Shown: positions 33,565 to 44,824, numbered from the stretch's first letter. The stretch: DNA of 64,000 nucleotides from Zygnema cylindricum (GCA_037447655.1 JBBHKE010001182.1:199272-263271), one strand, 5' to 3'. Numbers and translations: made by a program. Notes: generated from the sequence alone by a model not told the origin.

Positions 33565-35093
33565 CAACTGCAAAAAAAACAAATGAATATGCCACATCCA
33601 ACTAAAGTAACTACCAAAACCAAAAAAACACACCTAAAATGAGTATACACAAACGAAAACATACAATACATGAAGCCTCACAACTGTAACAAACTAAAGC
33701 ACACACCTTAACGCTCGTGGATATGGATTAGATCCCTTGATAGTAGTTATAGAAGGCCGCGCCTGTCACCGTCCACCGTCTTTGGTCCATTGTGACATTA
33801 TATATGTGTAAATGATATATATACTTTTTTTTTCCTAACTCGACCTTAAAAGGTAGCCAAGTTTTTATTTTTCATAGCTATTTCAGTCTATGTCAATACA
33901 TTTGAAGAAAAGGAAGAGAGAGCGGTAATGTGAGAAGGAGAGAGAAAGGTGAAGACGACATAGGCTTTTGCAAACGACGCGTGAATGAGAGGGGAGGTTC
34001 GAGACACTTACATTTTTTCACCGTACGTGGGCGTGAGGGGCAAGAATAAAAATAGCAAGTACTCTCCGTTGATAAAAAATATCACATTTGTGCGACAAGG
34101 GCTTCAAGGTTTTACTACTCCCTATCCAAGTGATACTTTAATTAAAATCAGATGTCGAGGTGATTTTGGTCAAAGTTTTAAGTTGAGTTGGAAACACCTC
34201 GTTGTGTGTCAAAAACCGAACGATAATAAACTAGAGTACAAAGGACGCCAAAAATGAAGTATATTTGAAGTTTTACGATGATGTCAACTGTATTGTGGTT
34301 TGTCCAAATTTCTCATGTGTTGTAAGACTTTTTCGTTGCAGATTGAATTTATAGTACTCGCATTTTTAGTATGTTAGACTTGTGAGCCCTAAGTAATCAA
34401 CCATTTGGTGCAAATGAATTATAATTTTAATCATGTTATTCTTAATTAAAAATACCGTATGATTGTAGTACACGACACATTGTTATTAGTGGTAAAGAAA
34501 TAGGTTTTAAAGACTATCACTTATAAGGATGGGCGGTGTAGTGTTGTGTCTAATGTATAGGTAGCCTCTTACTGATAGTCGATATGTACATTTTCATGAC
34601 GTACTAATCTAGATGAATAATCTTGATGATTGTGATATTGTGTCGATCTTGATTCGATTATAGAAAAAACAACATATGCACATGGTTGATATGTTTGGCT
34701 ATACATCCATACACATTACTCTCTTATTACAAAAAAAGCGTCGGATAGTGGGAGGCGACTAAAAGGCAAGTATTAAATTATAAATATAAAAATATATCAG
34801 CGTAATTATTTATTGGTCACTACACGATATATTAGTATTTATTTGTCGCTTGATAATCGATAATATCAATTGGATTTATCGCGATGGGAAATTAATCCGT
34901 ACACAACACAATAATTTAGGATAGGGAAAGTTTCATCACCTCAGCTACTGCAGCGAATCCTTATTATTTCGACAAAAATAAAATGTGACCAAAATGGTAC
35001 TCCTTAGATTAGTTGCGATAGGCGGTGTGATGATTCGAGGAGTCTAAAAAGATTTGTACTCGCTAAGTACAAAACTACCATCACTCGACGCTA
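33565..35093. other. AT-rich gene-free stretch
   Basis: No recognisable protein. A 90-codon plus frame at 33985-34257 (starting MRGEVRDTYIF) has no family resemblance and probably arises by chance. 34700-34900 is strongly AT-rich. Confidence 0.45.
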
Positions 35094-35641
35094 CACTGTG
35101 AGTCGTAATTAGCGTTATGAACTAATTAGTGTAAAAAAACAATTAGTGTTAGTAACTTTAATTTGGGTTTTTCGTTTTCTCAAAAAAAAAAACTCTAATT
35201 TATCAATAACTCTAATTTGGGTTTCTTTGCGTAGTTAATATCCGCGCTGAATATATTTACACTAAATTAGGTGACGTACAGAATCTGACCAAACCTATAT
35301 TTTGCGTCATTATGACGTTTGCACTAGGTGGTTGTGAAAACGCAGTTACCTGATAACGCAGTTACGTGGTTTTTTTTAGTGCACTTTCACGTGCGCGTGG
35401 GATTATACTAATCATTCTTTGTATTTTCTTACTTAATAAAGTAAAATTGTGCACAGTCAGATACCAGCGGTACGCCACACTATTTAAAACGGCAGTATAT
35501 TAGAGTTGTTAACGCTAATTAAAAGGTACCTTAAATAATGTAAGAAAACATTTAGAGCTATTTATTATATTTTGGGTTGGAGGGTCAAAATTTTTGGGGG
35601 CAGCGAATTAGCGTTATTAACGCTAATTACGATTCACGGTG
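35094..35641. mobile_element. Complete TA-flanked MITE, 548 bp
   Basis: Left end CACTGTGAGTCGTAATTAG, right end its inverted match ending ATTACGATTCACGGTG, flanked by TA at 35092-35093 and 35642-35643. TAATTAGCGTT-type words recur inside near both ends. It has no transposase frame. The TA target suggests mobilisation by a Tc1/mariner-like enzyme, but the terminus is unlike the Stowaway consensus I know. Confidence 0.8.
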
Positions 35642-37053
35642 TAGCCCTATTCCAAATTCTTCGTGGCGGGGCAAGAAATTTCCGCAGGATGAGCATCCAA
35701 GCTTTGCTTGTCGACACGTGTAAAGTCACACAAGGGCATGCTCCTTTCGATGACGCGTATTTGACTCGTACAAAAACCGTTCGTCGCATCGAGTGGAATT
35801 CCGTCGCTATAATTTTTCAGAATGGGCTGCATGTCATAGTCTACATACGACAATCTAAATAATGAATGACCGGCGCTGGTCGGTTAATTTGAACGTGTGG
35901 TTTTCCGTGGCTATTCTGAACACCGTTCGATTCAGAGCTGCAACAGAAATGTCCGGAATATCCGGATGCACCGACCAGAAACGGCAGTACGATCGACTTG
36001 CGTCATCAGCCATTATTTATGTACAAATGACAACACTCACTACGGAATACTGCTACGTGGCAGGATATCACTTTGCACGCCTTTAGAAGCGTTACTTGTC
36101 AGAAAATTACTGTACAAAAACCTGTACGGTTATTGCAGTTTAGCTGTACGATATATACGATTAATTGCCAGAAATCCAAGTAATACGGTACGGCTCATTA
36201 CTCCATTCCACCATTCCACGTAATATGCCGTAACGACGGCTACAGTTCACCACTGTACTGGACTGTCACTGTGTGAAAAGGTTCGCCTTTTTGTCCTCAT
36301 CTTCATGACTTTAAGAGCCTAGGTGAACAGCAGCAGCACATAGAACCACATGTTGCTACAGTGTTTCACTGTACTGCTGTTTTATATGAAGCCGCCTCGA
36401 AGATAACGCCTTCATGATTAGCACTAACGCTTGCTATTCAATGATTGGCATGTAGGCTTGATGTGCACTGCGCCCCTCGTATCTTGTGATCATCTAATCA
36501 TTCGGTATTCTGAAAGGTCAAATTTCCAAATCGAATACAATCCCGTGCAATGAAGCCCCACTCTTTTTTCTCTCCTGAACTGGTGGTGGGAAGCGAACCG
36601 TCAGCAGTCAGCAGACGAAGCCAAAACTGTGGTCATGACGGCCAGCTTGTCATCGGGAAAATGGACACACGTCAGAAAAGGGAATCCATGAGGATACGGG
36701 CAGCAGATTCATCAAAGAAAAAACAAACTTTTGGACGTTGCCCGGCCAGTCGAATCCGCTTAATAATCGTCAGTGTGCTACACAAAGGGTTATAGGTCGT
36801 CCTTTGATATTGTTTTAGTTATATTGCGGATGCGGGTGCTACCAGTAATCTTAAAGTATTCGTACAGAAAAGTGTATTAAAGTACAGAACAGTGTAAAGC
36901 TGTACATTTTCTGCTCGAGAACATGCAGTTCGTACATTTGTTTGTTTCTTGATTACTGAGATTACCGGCCACGACTTTCAGTTTTTGGCTTTTTGCCTGC
37001 ATATATATAAAGTGAAGCTAAATTTGCCAACTGTAACTAATCAAGCTACAGTG
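35642..37053. other. Gene-free stretch
   Basis: Short frames only (for example 36550-36795, starting MKPHSFFSPEL), none recognisable. The DNA is rich in GTACG and CGTAC words, like much of the non-TE sequence in the window. Confidence 0.4.
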
Positions 37054-37061
37054 GTTAAGGT

Positions 37062-37359
37062 CATAGTTCAAAAGTAGGCGTTTTTATGGTAGGCGGTCGG
37101 CGCCTTTATCGTAAGTTGTGTTATGGGCTTTTCATGTGATCTTCTTAGATCGCTACTTTGATCATCGACCGTCCGATTGTCCGAATCTGACGGTATAAAA
37201 AAAATTGGTCCAAATGTTTTAATTGGTCCAATTTTTGGTCCGAATGTTTTAATTGGTCCGAATAGGTCCGAATACAATATGGGTCTTAAGATTATATTGT
37301 ATGTTTTGCATACAATAGGCATATTGTATGGGCCTACTTTCACCTACTTTTGAACTATG
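37062..37359. mobile_element. hAT-like MITE, copy 1
   Basis: 298 bp with perfect 17-base start CATAGTTCAAAAGTAGG and inverted end CCTACTTTTGAACTATG. The 8-bp duplication GTTAAGGT lies at 37054-37061 and 37360-37367. An 8-bp target and TIRs of this kind fit the hAT superfamily. It is non-coding. Inside are several imperfect TTGGTCCGAATGTTTTAA repeats. Confidence 0.88.
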
Positions 37360-37624
37360 GTTAAGGTACAAAAATCGTAGAGCTGCCGATTATTAGCCAA
37401 TTATTTCTGATTACGAGCCAGTTTCGCATGTTATTGCGGCTTCACTGCTGAGCAAGCTAATCTTGGCGTTACCAGCAGTACCAAACGTACAGATAACTGT
37501 AAGATGACCATTACGATTTTATGTACGATTACTTTTATTCTTGGCCAATAACACGAGGGGTAATTGTACGATTCGTATGAATTTTAATAACAACTAACGC
37601 CAGGGATACTGTACTGTACAGTAC

Positions 37625-37841
37625 CACCGCGAATCGTTATTAGCGTGAAGGTTTTTTTCGCCACTTAAAACATATTTTCTCCGTACACACTTATAGGATT
37701 GTGGGACTGACGGTTGCGATTGAAAGGTAACATTCTCAGCTTCCGATTGGCGGTCTCAAATTGAGAATCCAACAAGTATGTACGGAGAAAAGATGTTTTA
37801 AGTGGCGAAAAAAACCTTGACGCTAATAACGATTCCCGGTG
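37625..37841. mobile_element. Fold-back MITE of the TA-flanked family, 217 bp
   Basis: Left CACCGCGAATCGTTATTAGC, then TTTTTTTCGCCACTTAAAACAT and TTTTCTCCGTACA. The right side is the inverted copy: TGTACGGAGAAAAGATGTTT, AAGTGGCGAAAAAAACC, ACGCTAATAACGATTCCCGG. Inverted repeats extend about 60 bases. No clean TSD is seen. Confidence 0.8.
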
Positions 37842-38037
37842 CGTTCGTCTAAGGGTGAAGTTCAATTAGACGAAAAGTGAGGTTTTTTACAAAAAATCGG
37901 ACCTCTCCGTACTACGCCGTACCTCCTATTTTGTTTTTATCCCGAAAACAACATTACAGAGAATCTTGCCAATCCACAAGTCTGGGAGTTAACAATGACC
38001 GTTGAATATTTTTTCGCGAAGTAGTCGCTTCGAAAGC

Positions 38038-38085
38038 TTCTGTAGTTGGTGATGTACCTCGCGAGGTACATCACCAATTACAGAA
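38038..38085. repeat. 48-base near-perfect palindrome
   Basis: A perfect 32-base palindrome (38046-38077) made of TTGGTGATGTACCTCG and its exact reverse complement. It extends by one mismatched pair and seven more pairs (TTCTGTA / TACAGAA). There is no loop, so it would form a cruciform in DNA or a long hairpin in RNA. Confidence 0.9.
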
Positions 38086-38708
38086 AAAATTGTGCCGCGA
38101 CACGTTGGATAATGAGCATACGTGTCAATATGACAACCAACGGAAATAAAAAAAAATCGCTCACGATATACGCTTTCAAAAAAACAACAAAAAATACAAA
38201 CGAAATGTCGTAACGCACTTTCGTCACGCTATTTCATTTAGCGCCCATTCGTCACACTATTTCTGGCAGCGCTCATTCGTCACGCGAAAAAACTGAAACC
38301 CTAAAAAAATGAGGCGGTATCTGACAAGGCGTCTACAAAGAGTATAGATGTTGTGTTACGCGATGATCTGGTACGCAAATGAAGATCTTTGGTCGGTGTG
38401 AAAATCATTGACGATTTTCAACATCCGATCCTAACTCACTTGGTACCACTAAATGATGAAATGTGGATTACAGACTCTGCGCAATGGAACTTCGTTCAAA
38501 TTGTAGCTTTCTGTAATGTTGACCGTACAATTACAGAAAGTCCTAATGGAACTTCACCCTAATTGCTCGAGTATAGGATGTTAATATACTACACTTGCGC
38601 GGTACCGTAATTATATTTAAAAGCACAGGAAAATGCACGATTTGTTAAAAGCGTGCAGCTATTCTGTTTCGTACTTCAAACGTACAGCTCTTCTGTTATG
38701 TTTCGTAC

Positions 38709-39072
38709 CATAGTTCAAAAGTAGGTGAAGGTACACCCATACAATATGCCTATTGTACGCTAAAAATACAATATACCCTTAAGACCCATATTGTATTGGC
38801 CGCAAAATGAAATAAAATAGTAACAGGGTTGAGTTGCACATGGATCGATAGAGAATTAATCGTCATGTCTAAATTTGAAAAAAAAAACGGACAAAAAAAA
38901 AATTTTCTTTGAGTTTTGAGCGACTTTTTATTTAAACTGTCAGATTCGGAAGATCGGACGGTCGCTGATCAAAGTAGTGATCGAAGAAGATCACATGAAA
39001 AGCCCATAACACAACTTACGATGAAGGCGCCGACAAAAGACCTACAATAGAAACGCCTACTTTTGAACTATG
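38709..39072. mobile_element. hAT-like MITE, copy 2
   Basis: 364 bp, CATAGTTCAAAAGTAGG to CCTACTTTTGAACTATG, with 8-bp duplication TTTCGTAC at 38701-38708 and 39073-39080. It is inverted relative to copy 1: GAAGGCGCCGACAAAAG here mirrors the left side of copy 1. A poly-A rich insertion near 38880-38905 makes it longer. Confidence 0.88.
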
Positions 39073-39080
39073 TTTCGTAC

Positions 39081-40069
39081 TTCGATGGTCTTATGATCGC
39101 GTTTTTGGCGATAAAATCTTTCTTCTTTTTGTTTTAGATCACCATCAATAGGTACGTATAATTATTACCTTTAGCGTACAGCGTACGTTACGCTTCCAAA
39201 CGATAAAGTAGTACGGTAAAATTGTTAATATCAGTTTTTTGCGTGATGCAAAAGCATGTGCGAAAAGTTGGGAACGCTAAATGCGATAGCCCCATACTAT
39301 ACGGGAAATTACCGTGTCCTCGTGTTTAGCATAGTGTACCTCATATAGCGTTGCCATGTGTTTTCGCACGTTTGAAGTATGACGGTAAAAGGAAGTGGGA
39401 AAGTTTCCATACCAAGTACGGGACTCTACAAGAAAAGTACAAGACGCTGATTTCAACGTGGATCGTAATAATGATCATCATGCAGAACAGCATAGTAAAA
39501 CTTTCATGAAACTTTGTCGTTTTGCCAGTTTTCGTTAAATAGTTCATTAGTCTTGTACACTTTGTCGGCTGCGTCGGTTATCGGCTAAATCCAATCTTTC
39601 AACAAGCCAAAACAGATTGTACAGGGTCGGTGCAGTCGGTAGCCTGGATCAACCCACCGAGTCCACGTGCAGCCTTAGATTTTGAACGTTTCTGTACCAC
39701 CCAGTACGGCTCGACTCAAAAATCCACCGTCCATCTACGGATTCCACTCACGGCCGGCTATCGCGCCTGGGCGGCCAACGAAATGGTCGCTTCTCTTCGC
39801 CCCCTTCTCCACTTTTCGCATGCCCTCGCCCATCGTTTCGTGCGTCATCGTACACCCTCGTACGACGTTCTTGCGACCTCCACGACAAATTCCTTTACCG
39901 TACCAATCTCTCCTGCGACCGTTTCCTACGACTCTCTCCTGCGACGTTCCCTCTTGCGACCAATCAATCTACCAGCACCAATCTTCCTCATCATCTCTAT
40001 CCTCCTCCGGTCCCTCCCCCCTACAGCACTTTAGGTCATCTCCTCCCTCGCTCCAATACTGGCTCCACC
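39081..40069 (+). promoter_or_regulatory. Upstream region and 5' UTR of the DRB gene
   Basis: From about 39600 the plus strand is C- and CT-rich, as in many plant 5' UTRs. No TATA box is obvious. An upstream frame with ATG near 39783 ends at 40032-40034, before the DRB start, and could act as a uORF if transcription begins upstream of it. The exact transcription start is unknown. Confidence 0.45.
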
Positions 40070-41560
40070 ATGTTCAAAAACCAGCTGCAGGAGCTCGCCC
40101 AGCGCAGCTGCTTCAACCTCCCAGCCTACGCCTGCCTACGCGAAGGCCCGGATCACGCGCCGCGTTTTAAGGCGACCGTTAGTTTCAATGGCGAAGTTTT
40201 CCAATCCCCGGGCTTCTTCAGCACTCTGCGCCAAGCCGAGCACGCGGCCGCCGAGCAAGCTCTCAGCACTCTGAGCCGCAGGGGCCCCGCCATGTCTCTG
40301 GCGGCCCGGGTGCTGGACGAAACTGGCGTGTGCAAGAATCTGTTGCAGGAAACGGCGCAGAGGGCAGGTGTCGCCCTGCCGGCGTACAACACTGTACGGT
40401 CGGGGCCCGGACATCTGCCGGTGTTCACTTGTACGGTCGAAGTGGCGGGGATGAGGTTTGCAGGGGAGCCGGCGAAGACCAAGAAGCAGGCGGAGAAGAA
40501 TGCTGCCATGGCGGCGTGGTCGTCGCTGAAGAAATTTGTGAACAAGGGCCAGGCGACACCTCTCGCAGACATCGAAGTATGTGATGAACAGGAACAGAAC
40601 ACCATCGCTCGTGCCCTGGCCACAGTGGGAAGCCGTGGGGAGCGTCTCTCCAATAGTACCGGCAATATTGTCCAACCGTCTCTCCTCCAGCAACAACAGC
40701 GTATTACTCCGTACCGTAACTCCATGGAGGAACGCATTATTCAGAGAGGAGGTGGACCTCCGTCAGGACCGCCTCCAACCTATATTCCTCACCACGTGAA
40801 TCCCACATGGGTGCCGATGGAGAGGAGGTCTCAAGATTCTTTGACTGGGTATTCGCACGAGATGTTACAGAATGGGAGGTTTCCTCAACAACAGCAGGTG
40901 TCTGGACAGAATCTCATGCAGTCTCAGAATGGAACAAGGACTCCGGGAGCTTCAGGTTCTGTTGTTGTACGCCATACCAGTATTGCCATTAAACCAGGAA
41001 TGGCCTATCAGCCCCGTCCCCGTATGCTGATCGAAGAAACAGCCCTTGAAGTTGACTACCGTCCTCCTATGGCATACCAACCTCGTGCCCGGCAACTTCC
41101 TGCGGCTGGAGTTATTGGAAGCGGTATGGCTCTTTCCAGCAGTTCCATGCGCTCCGTTCCTCCTTCTCCTGCGAGACAGCAACAGACTCTTGATGAGCAT
41201 CAGGCGGATGAGGAGGAGTGGCTCCGAGAGACGACAGGAAAGAAGGAGACTGTGGGGCTGTCCCAGCCGGTTCGACAGGAAAGCAACAATGAGATGAGTG
41301 GAGATATGATGTGGCCTCAGTCGTACTGGCCACACAGTTTGGGGAGTAGCATGTCGTCTATGACTGGAATGGGAATGGATCTTTCTCACATCGGAGTTAG
41401 TGGTATGGATGGAAGACTCGCCCCACCTGTCACAGTACGCACACTAATTCAAGTGCATGCGGCTCCACGCCGCTCGAGAGACGAAGAAGACGAGGATGCG
41501 AGTGATTCTATCGAAGGAGAGGTTGCGACACGACAGGTCCTTAGCCAATTGAGCCTCTAG
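40070..41560 (+). CDS. Double-stranded RNA-binding protein, DRB2/3/5 type
   Basis: An intact 496-residue intronless frame with start context CCACCATGTT. Residues 1-70 form a first dsRBD (KNQLQELAQRSCFNLPAY, EGPDHAPRFKATVSFNGE, then LRQAEHAAAEQAL). Residues about 84-154 form a second (LDETGVCKNLLQETAQRAG, GPGHLPVFTCTVEVAG, KTKKQAEKNAAMAAWSSLK). Both retain the KKQAEKNAA-type helix that contacts RNA. The sequence follows Arabidopsis DRB2 closely through both domains. The rest is a Gln/Pro/Ser-rich, probably disordered tail with one conserved patch near the C-terminus (LAPPVTVRTLIQVHAAP), which seed-plant DRBs also have. The DRB2 clade acts with or against Dicer-like enzymes in small-RNA production and has nuclear and cytoplasmic pools; that role here is inferred from family. 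The tail makes the protein longer than seed-plant DRB2 (about 430 residues). An intronless form could be a retrocopy, but the frame is perfectly open. Confidence 0.95.
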   Translation: MFKNQLQELAQRSCFNLPAYACLREGPDHAPRFKATVSFNGEVFQSPGFFSTLRQAEHAAAEQALSTLSRRGPAMSLAARVLDETGVCKNLLQETAQRAGVALPAYNTVRSGPGHLPVFTCTVEVAGMRFAGEPAKTKKQAEKNAAMAAWSSLKKFVNKGQATPLADIEVCDEQEQNTIARALATVGSRGERLSNSTGNIVQPSLLQQQQRITPYRNSMEERIIQRGGGPPSGPPPTYIPHHVNPTWVPMERRSQDSLTGYSHEMLQNGRFPQQQQVSGQNLMQSQNGTRTPGASGSVVVRHTSIAIKPGMAYQPRPRMLIEETALEVDYRPPMAYQPRARQLPAAGVIGSGMALSSSSMRSVPPSPARQQQTLDEHQADEEEWLRETTGKKETVGLSQPVRQESNNEMSGDMMWPQSYWPHSLGSSMSSMTGMGMDLSHIGVSGMDGRLAPPVTVRTLIQVHAAPRRSRDEEDEDASDSIEGEVATRQVLSQLSL

Positions 41561-43170
41561 TAGAGTGTGACACCAGAATGTCTTCTCATTGGTTTGGAAT
41601 CTGTGTTCTTGTAAGAACGGGGGTAGTATTTTTCACGTTGAAATCAGGAGGGAGGAGGATAGAAGAGTGGGAGGCTGCTGTACAGATTCGGGTTCAGATT
41701 GGATTCTGAGGCAGCCTCGGCATGAGTCGGTTGTACAATAGATTCCGTCCTCCATCGGGGAATCCATCAGTCGACTAATCAACTAATCAGGTTTATTCGG
41801 GCATTTCACAGAGATTTTCTGACATCGCTATCATCACTTCCGAATGTTTCCACCGTGACGTGATGTGACGCGATGTGACAAAGTACAGAGGCTAGGCTGG
41901 CGGTGCCCTGCCATGGCATGACGTGGCATGCCTGGCCATGTGCGAACACTCGAAGGAAGTTTCGGTTTTGTTTCATGGAGTGGCATGCCATGGAGAGTAT
42001 GCTATGGCATGGCAGTGCCTGCTAACCTCTCCATGGTGCCTGTAGAGGGAAAAAGAGGCATATAAAGGAGGGAAAGGGGAGGCTGCACATATGTTTAGTA
42101 GGTAGAGGAGGTAGAGAGAGGCGAGTTTGCCATTTTATGTTTTTTTAGAGGGTATCTGGCGGGTTTTTCGTTAACAAAGACCGCAACGGACAAATACAGA
42201 GGTTCCCTGTGCAGTGCTAATTGCGCTGTATTCTGTCCGTTAGGGTATATGTTTTTTACGTTTTTAGGTTTTCGGTTAGGTTTTAGCTCCGTTTATATGG
42301 TGGTGTGTGAATGTGAGTGGAACTTTTCGCAAGAAATTTATCTGCCCGCTGAATAGTGTTGTTTAGGGTTGTTGTATGGGGGATGCACCCCCAAAAACTT
42401 TGTTGGTCCAGTGACTAAGTTATGTCAAGTCTGTATTTTCTATTGCGGTATAATGCGCACGTGGTTGGGCAGTGGTTTGGGAACTTATTTTTATTTATGT
42501 TTCTTGAGATGCAAATTTGTAGATGAATACTACTATGGTTCGGCCTTTTGCGACAATTTTACAGTGGAATATTTTATTATATGCTGTATTTTGTTTGAAA
42601 TTTCTTTGAGAAGCTTTTCTGTGAATGTTCAGTTGAATTGGCAGTATGGCCTTGGAAGTTTGCAGTGTATTATGCAATAGCTGAGTACTTATTCTTTGTT
42701 ATGTGACTGTTTTATGTTTTATGTTAGACTGCATTTTAGGGTTTGTTTTATCCCGTCATCTCTCACTGCATATTCCTATGGTTGCTCGTGTGGGGGAATC
42801 AGTCAGTTACAACTCTTGACACATGAGGTGACATGTAATTTATCACAAAAGAAATTGAAAATGAACTCATGTCATTTTTCCACATGTAATTTATCTGTGT
42901 TCTAGACCAGGAGACTGGATAACTGGTTTTGGCGGCCAGGATGTTTCCTTTTTGAGCAGAGAAGGTTTTATTCTGTGATTTTTTTTGAAATGCTGAATTT
43001 TGAAGGTCTGTTGGTAGCCAATTTTTTTTGCCTCCTGCCATTGTTACTTTCCTTTATCTATGTTTAATATGCTTCATTTAAACTAACAACGTAAGCCATA
43101 AGAGTTATAATTTTATGTGCCAGTGTGATTCTTGAGTTGTTGCTGAAATAAACCGGAGCTACAGTAGTTA
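41561..43170 (+). other. Probable 3' UTR and flank of the DRB gene
   Basis: Non-coding after the DRB stop. 41900-42020 is dense in ATGGCATG / TGGCATGCC words. A TATA-like CATATAAAGG lies at 42059-42068, so a second transcript starting here cannot be excluded. From 42100 the DNA is T-rich on the plus strand, as in plant 3' UTRs. Confidence 0.45.
43147..43152 (+). terminator. Candidate polyadenylation signal AATAAA
   Basis: AATAAA in a T-rich context after GTTGCTG, about 1.6 kb beyond the DRB stop codon. Use by the DRB transcript is a guess; a nearer site may exist. Confidence 0.3.
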
Positions 43171-43453
43171 CCATTCCTGTGACACATGATGGACTTCACC
43201 AATCTGCTGTCGGTTTTTCCTGCGCCGTTTCACAGCTATATGGCATTCTTTCAAAAAGAAGCCGCACCATACAAGCCACTGTTGAACTGGAACTAATTAG
43301 AAGAAAATTAAGGTGCGGCTGAGTTCGAGGAGTTTGATATTGTTTTACCTTGTGAGGTCAAAATTCTATAATTGTAGAACGCAGTCAGATGTTTGAATCA
43401 GGTTCTTCTAGACCTACGCATTCGATTTGACCAGGTATTGTATTAATAACTAA

Positions 43454-43819
43454 TTACGTAACAATTTCTAAACATGTTTCAAATTTAGGTTTATTTTTCG
43501 CACCAACCAGAATTAGATATAAACCATTTTCAGGGTCGCCAGGCTGGACAATACGTTTATTCGAGTGCTCCCGAATGACCCGGCCCGGATCTCGAATATC
43601 AGGTAGCTTTTCGTACAGTAGGGGTTTGGTTTCATACAAAGTGAATCCCGAAATTATTGTATGGAAAGCTTTTGCGACTTCGTCGTTGGATGAAATTTCA
43701 TCTAACGGTAACAGACAGCATCTCCTGATAGGATAACGAACAGAGGGTGTATACCGGTGCAAGCGTAACCTCGCTCGTGAAAATTCTTCATACCAATGTT
43801 CAAAAATTAAAGTCGTCAC
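43454..43819 (-). CDS. Hypothetical 121-residue frame
   Basis: ATG 43819 to stop 43454. The composition looks protein-like (SNDEVAKAFHTIISGF, GRVIREHSNKR, PGDPENGLYLILVG), without low complexity, but I recognise no family. It abuts MITE sequence starting at about 43825. It could be a captured exon, a remnant of a transposon gene or chance. Confidence 0.3.
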   Translation of the reverse strand: MTTLIFEHWYEEFSRARLRLHRYTPSVRYPIRRCCLLPLDEISSNDEVAKAFHTIISGFTLYETKPLLYEKLPDIRDPGRVIREHSNKRIVQPGDPENGLYLILVGAKNKPKFETCLEIVT

Positions 43820-44012
43820 TTACAGGGTGTGACCATGTGTTGAAGGATCGGTTTAATTCTGTCGTTTTATCGCAAAATTCAGTTTGTAACGAGAAAATCT
43901 TCTTTCGTACTATAAATTTTAAAACTACAGGACAGCTGATGTCATTTTCAAACTTTGAAAGTACTACAGTTTTGGCATCTTTGGTACTCAAGTTTGGAGT
44001 AGTCCTCTTTTA

Positions 44013-44824
44013 GGGTACTTTCGCATATGCTAAAGTTACAGTTATTTTCTGTCGTTTTCCTCCATAACTTAGAAAAAAACGAGAAAAACCGCAGCCGTAC
44101 CAAAAAATAGAAATTACCACCGTACAAGTTGCGTTACCCTGAAACTTTATACGTACAATATTTTGTTGTCTAACGCGATGCTATTTGTAGTATAGCGCAT
44201 TTCGACCCACTTTCGCGTCCTTTCAGCACGTGTTCAAACATTACATCAAATCACCTCGCGAGGTGCTTTGAAATAAAGTCCAATAAGGTGGGTGAATAGG
44301 CAGGCGTTGTCGCACGTGTCTAAAGATTTTTACAATTTTTGTGCTCGGAGTACCAAAAAATAAATCATACTGCACGTTTCCAGCATGTGCGTATTGTTTT
44401 CCGTGCGCCGATTTTCGTACAAGGGCCTTCTCTCTCAAACACACGTGTCTTCCCACATACGGCGTAAGATAAACATTGGGCACCTGTTGGCAAGAGGGAA
44501 AACGAAACTCGAAACCGCATTTCTTTGTGACACCGAAAGGTAATTTAGAGTTTCGACACGTCGACAATGTGGCGTATGGGCATTACGAGTCACAAAAATT
44601 GTACAGCGTGCGGATAGACGCCTCAAATTGAAGCCGAGTGGAAGTTTCACCTCATTTTGTGTACCACTTCATATGTCACATTGTTTCGTACACATCTACG
44701 TAAGTAACATTTTTAATTAACAAGGTATTTGCGTTTACATCGGAATGCTCTTGAATTTGTACGAAGAATCTTTGCTAAAAAACAAAGTAACAAGACTAAG
44801 TTTTGGTTACATGCGAAAGTACCC
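44013..44824 (+). mobile_element. Tourist-like MITE subfamily with GGGTACTTTCGCAT ends
   Basis: 812 bp, left GGGTACTTTCGCATATGC, right GCGAAAGTACCC, flanked by TTA at 44010-44012 and 44825-44827, the PIF/Harbinger target. It shares TTTTCTGTCGTTTTCCTCC and other internal words with the 45610 element. Another partial member lies just upstream (43825-44009). Confidence 0.8.

Noticed and set aside
33985-34257. 90-codon plus frame as a gene
   Set aside because: No recognisable motif, no splice or promoter context, AT-rich surroundings; recorded only as part of a gene-free stretch.
37068-37343. 91-codon minus frame with FGPIKTFGPK repeats
   Set aside because: Falls within a non-coding hAT-like MITE; the peptide repeat comes from internal TTGGTCC repeats.
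40136-40737. Minus-strand frames of about 190 codons opposite the DRB gene
   Set aside because: Shadows of the GC-rich dsRBD coding region; Arg/Leu/Cys-rich with no family match, while the plus frame is unmistakable.
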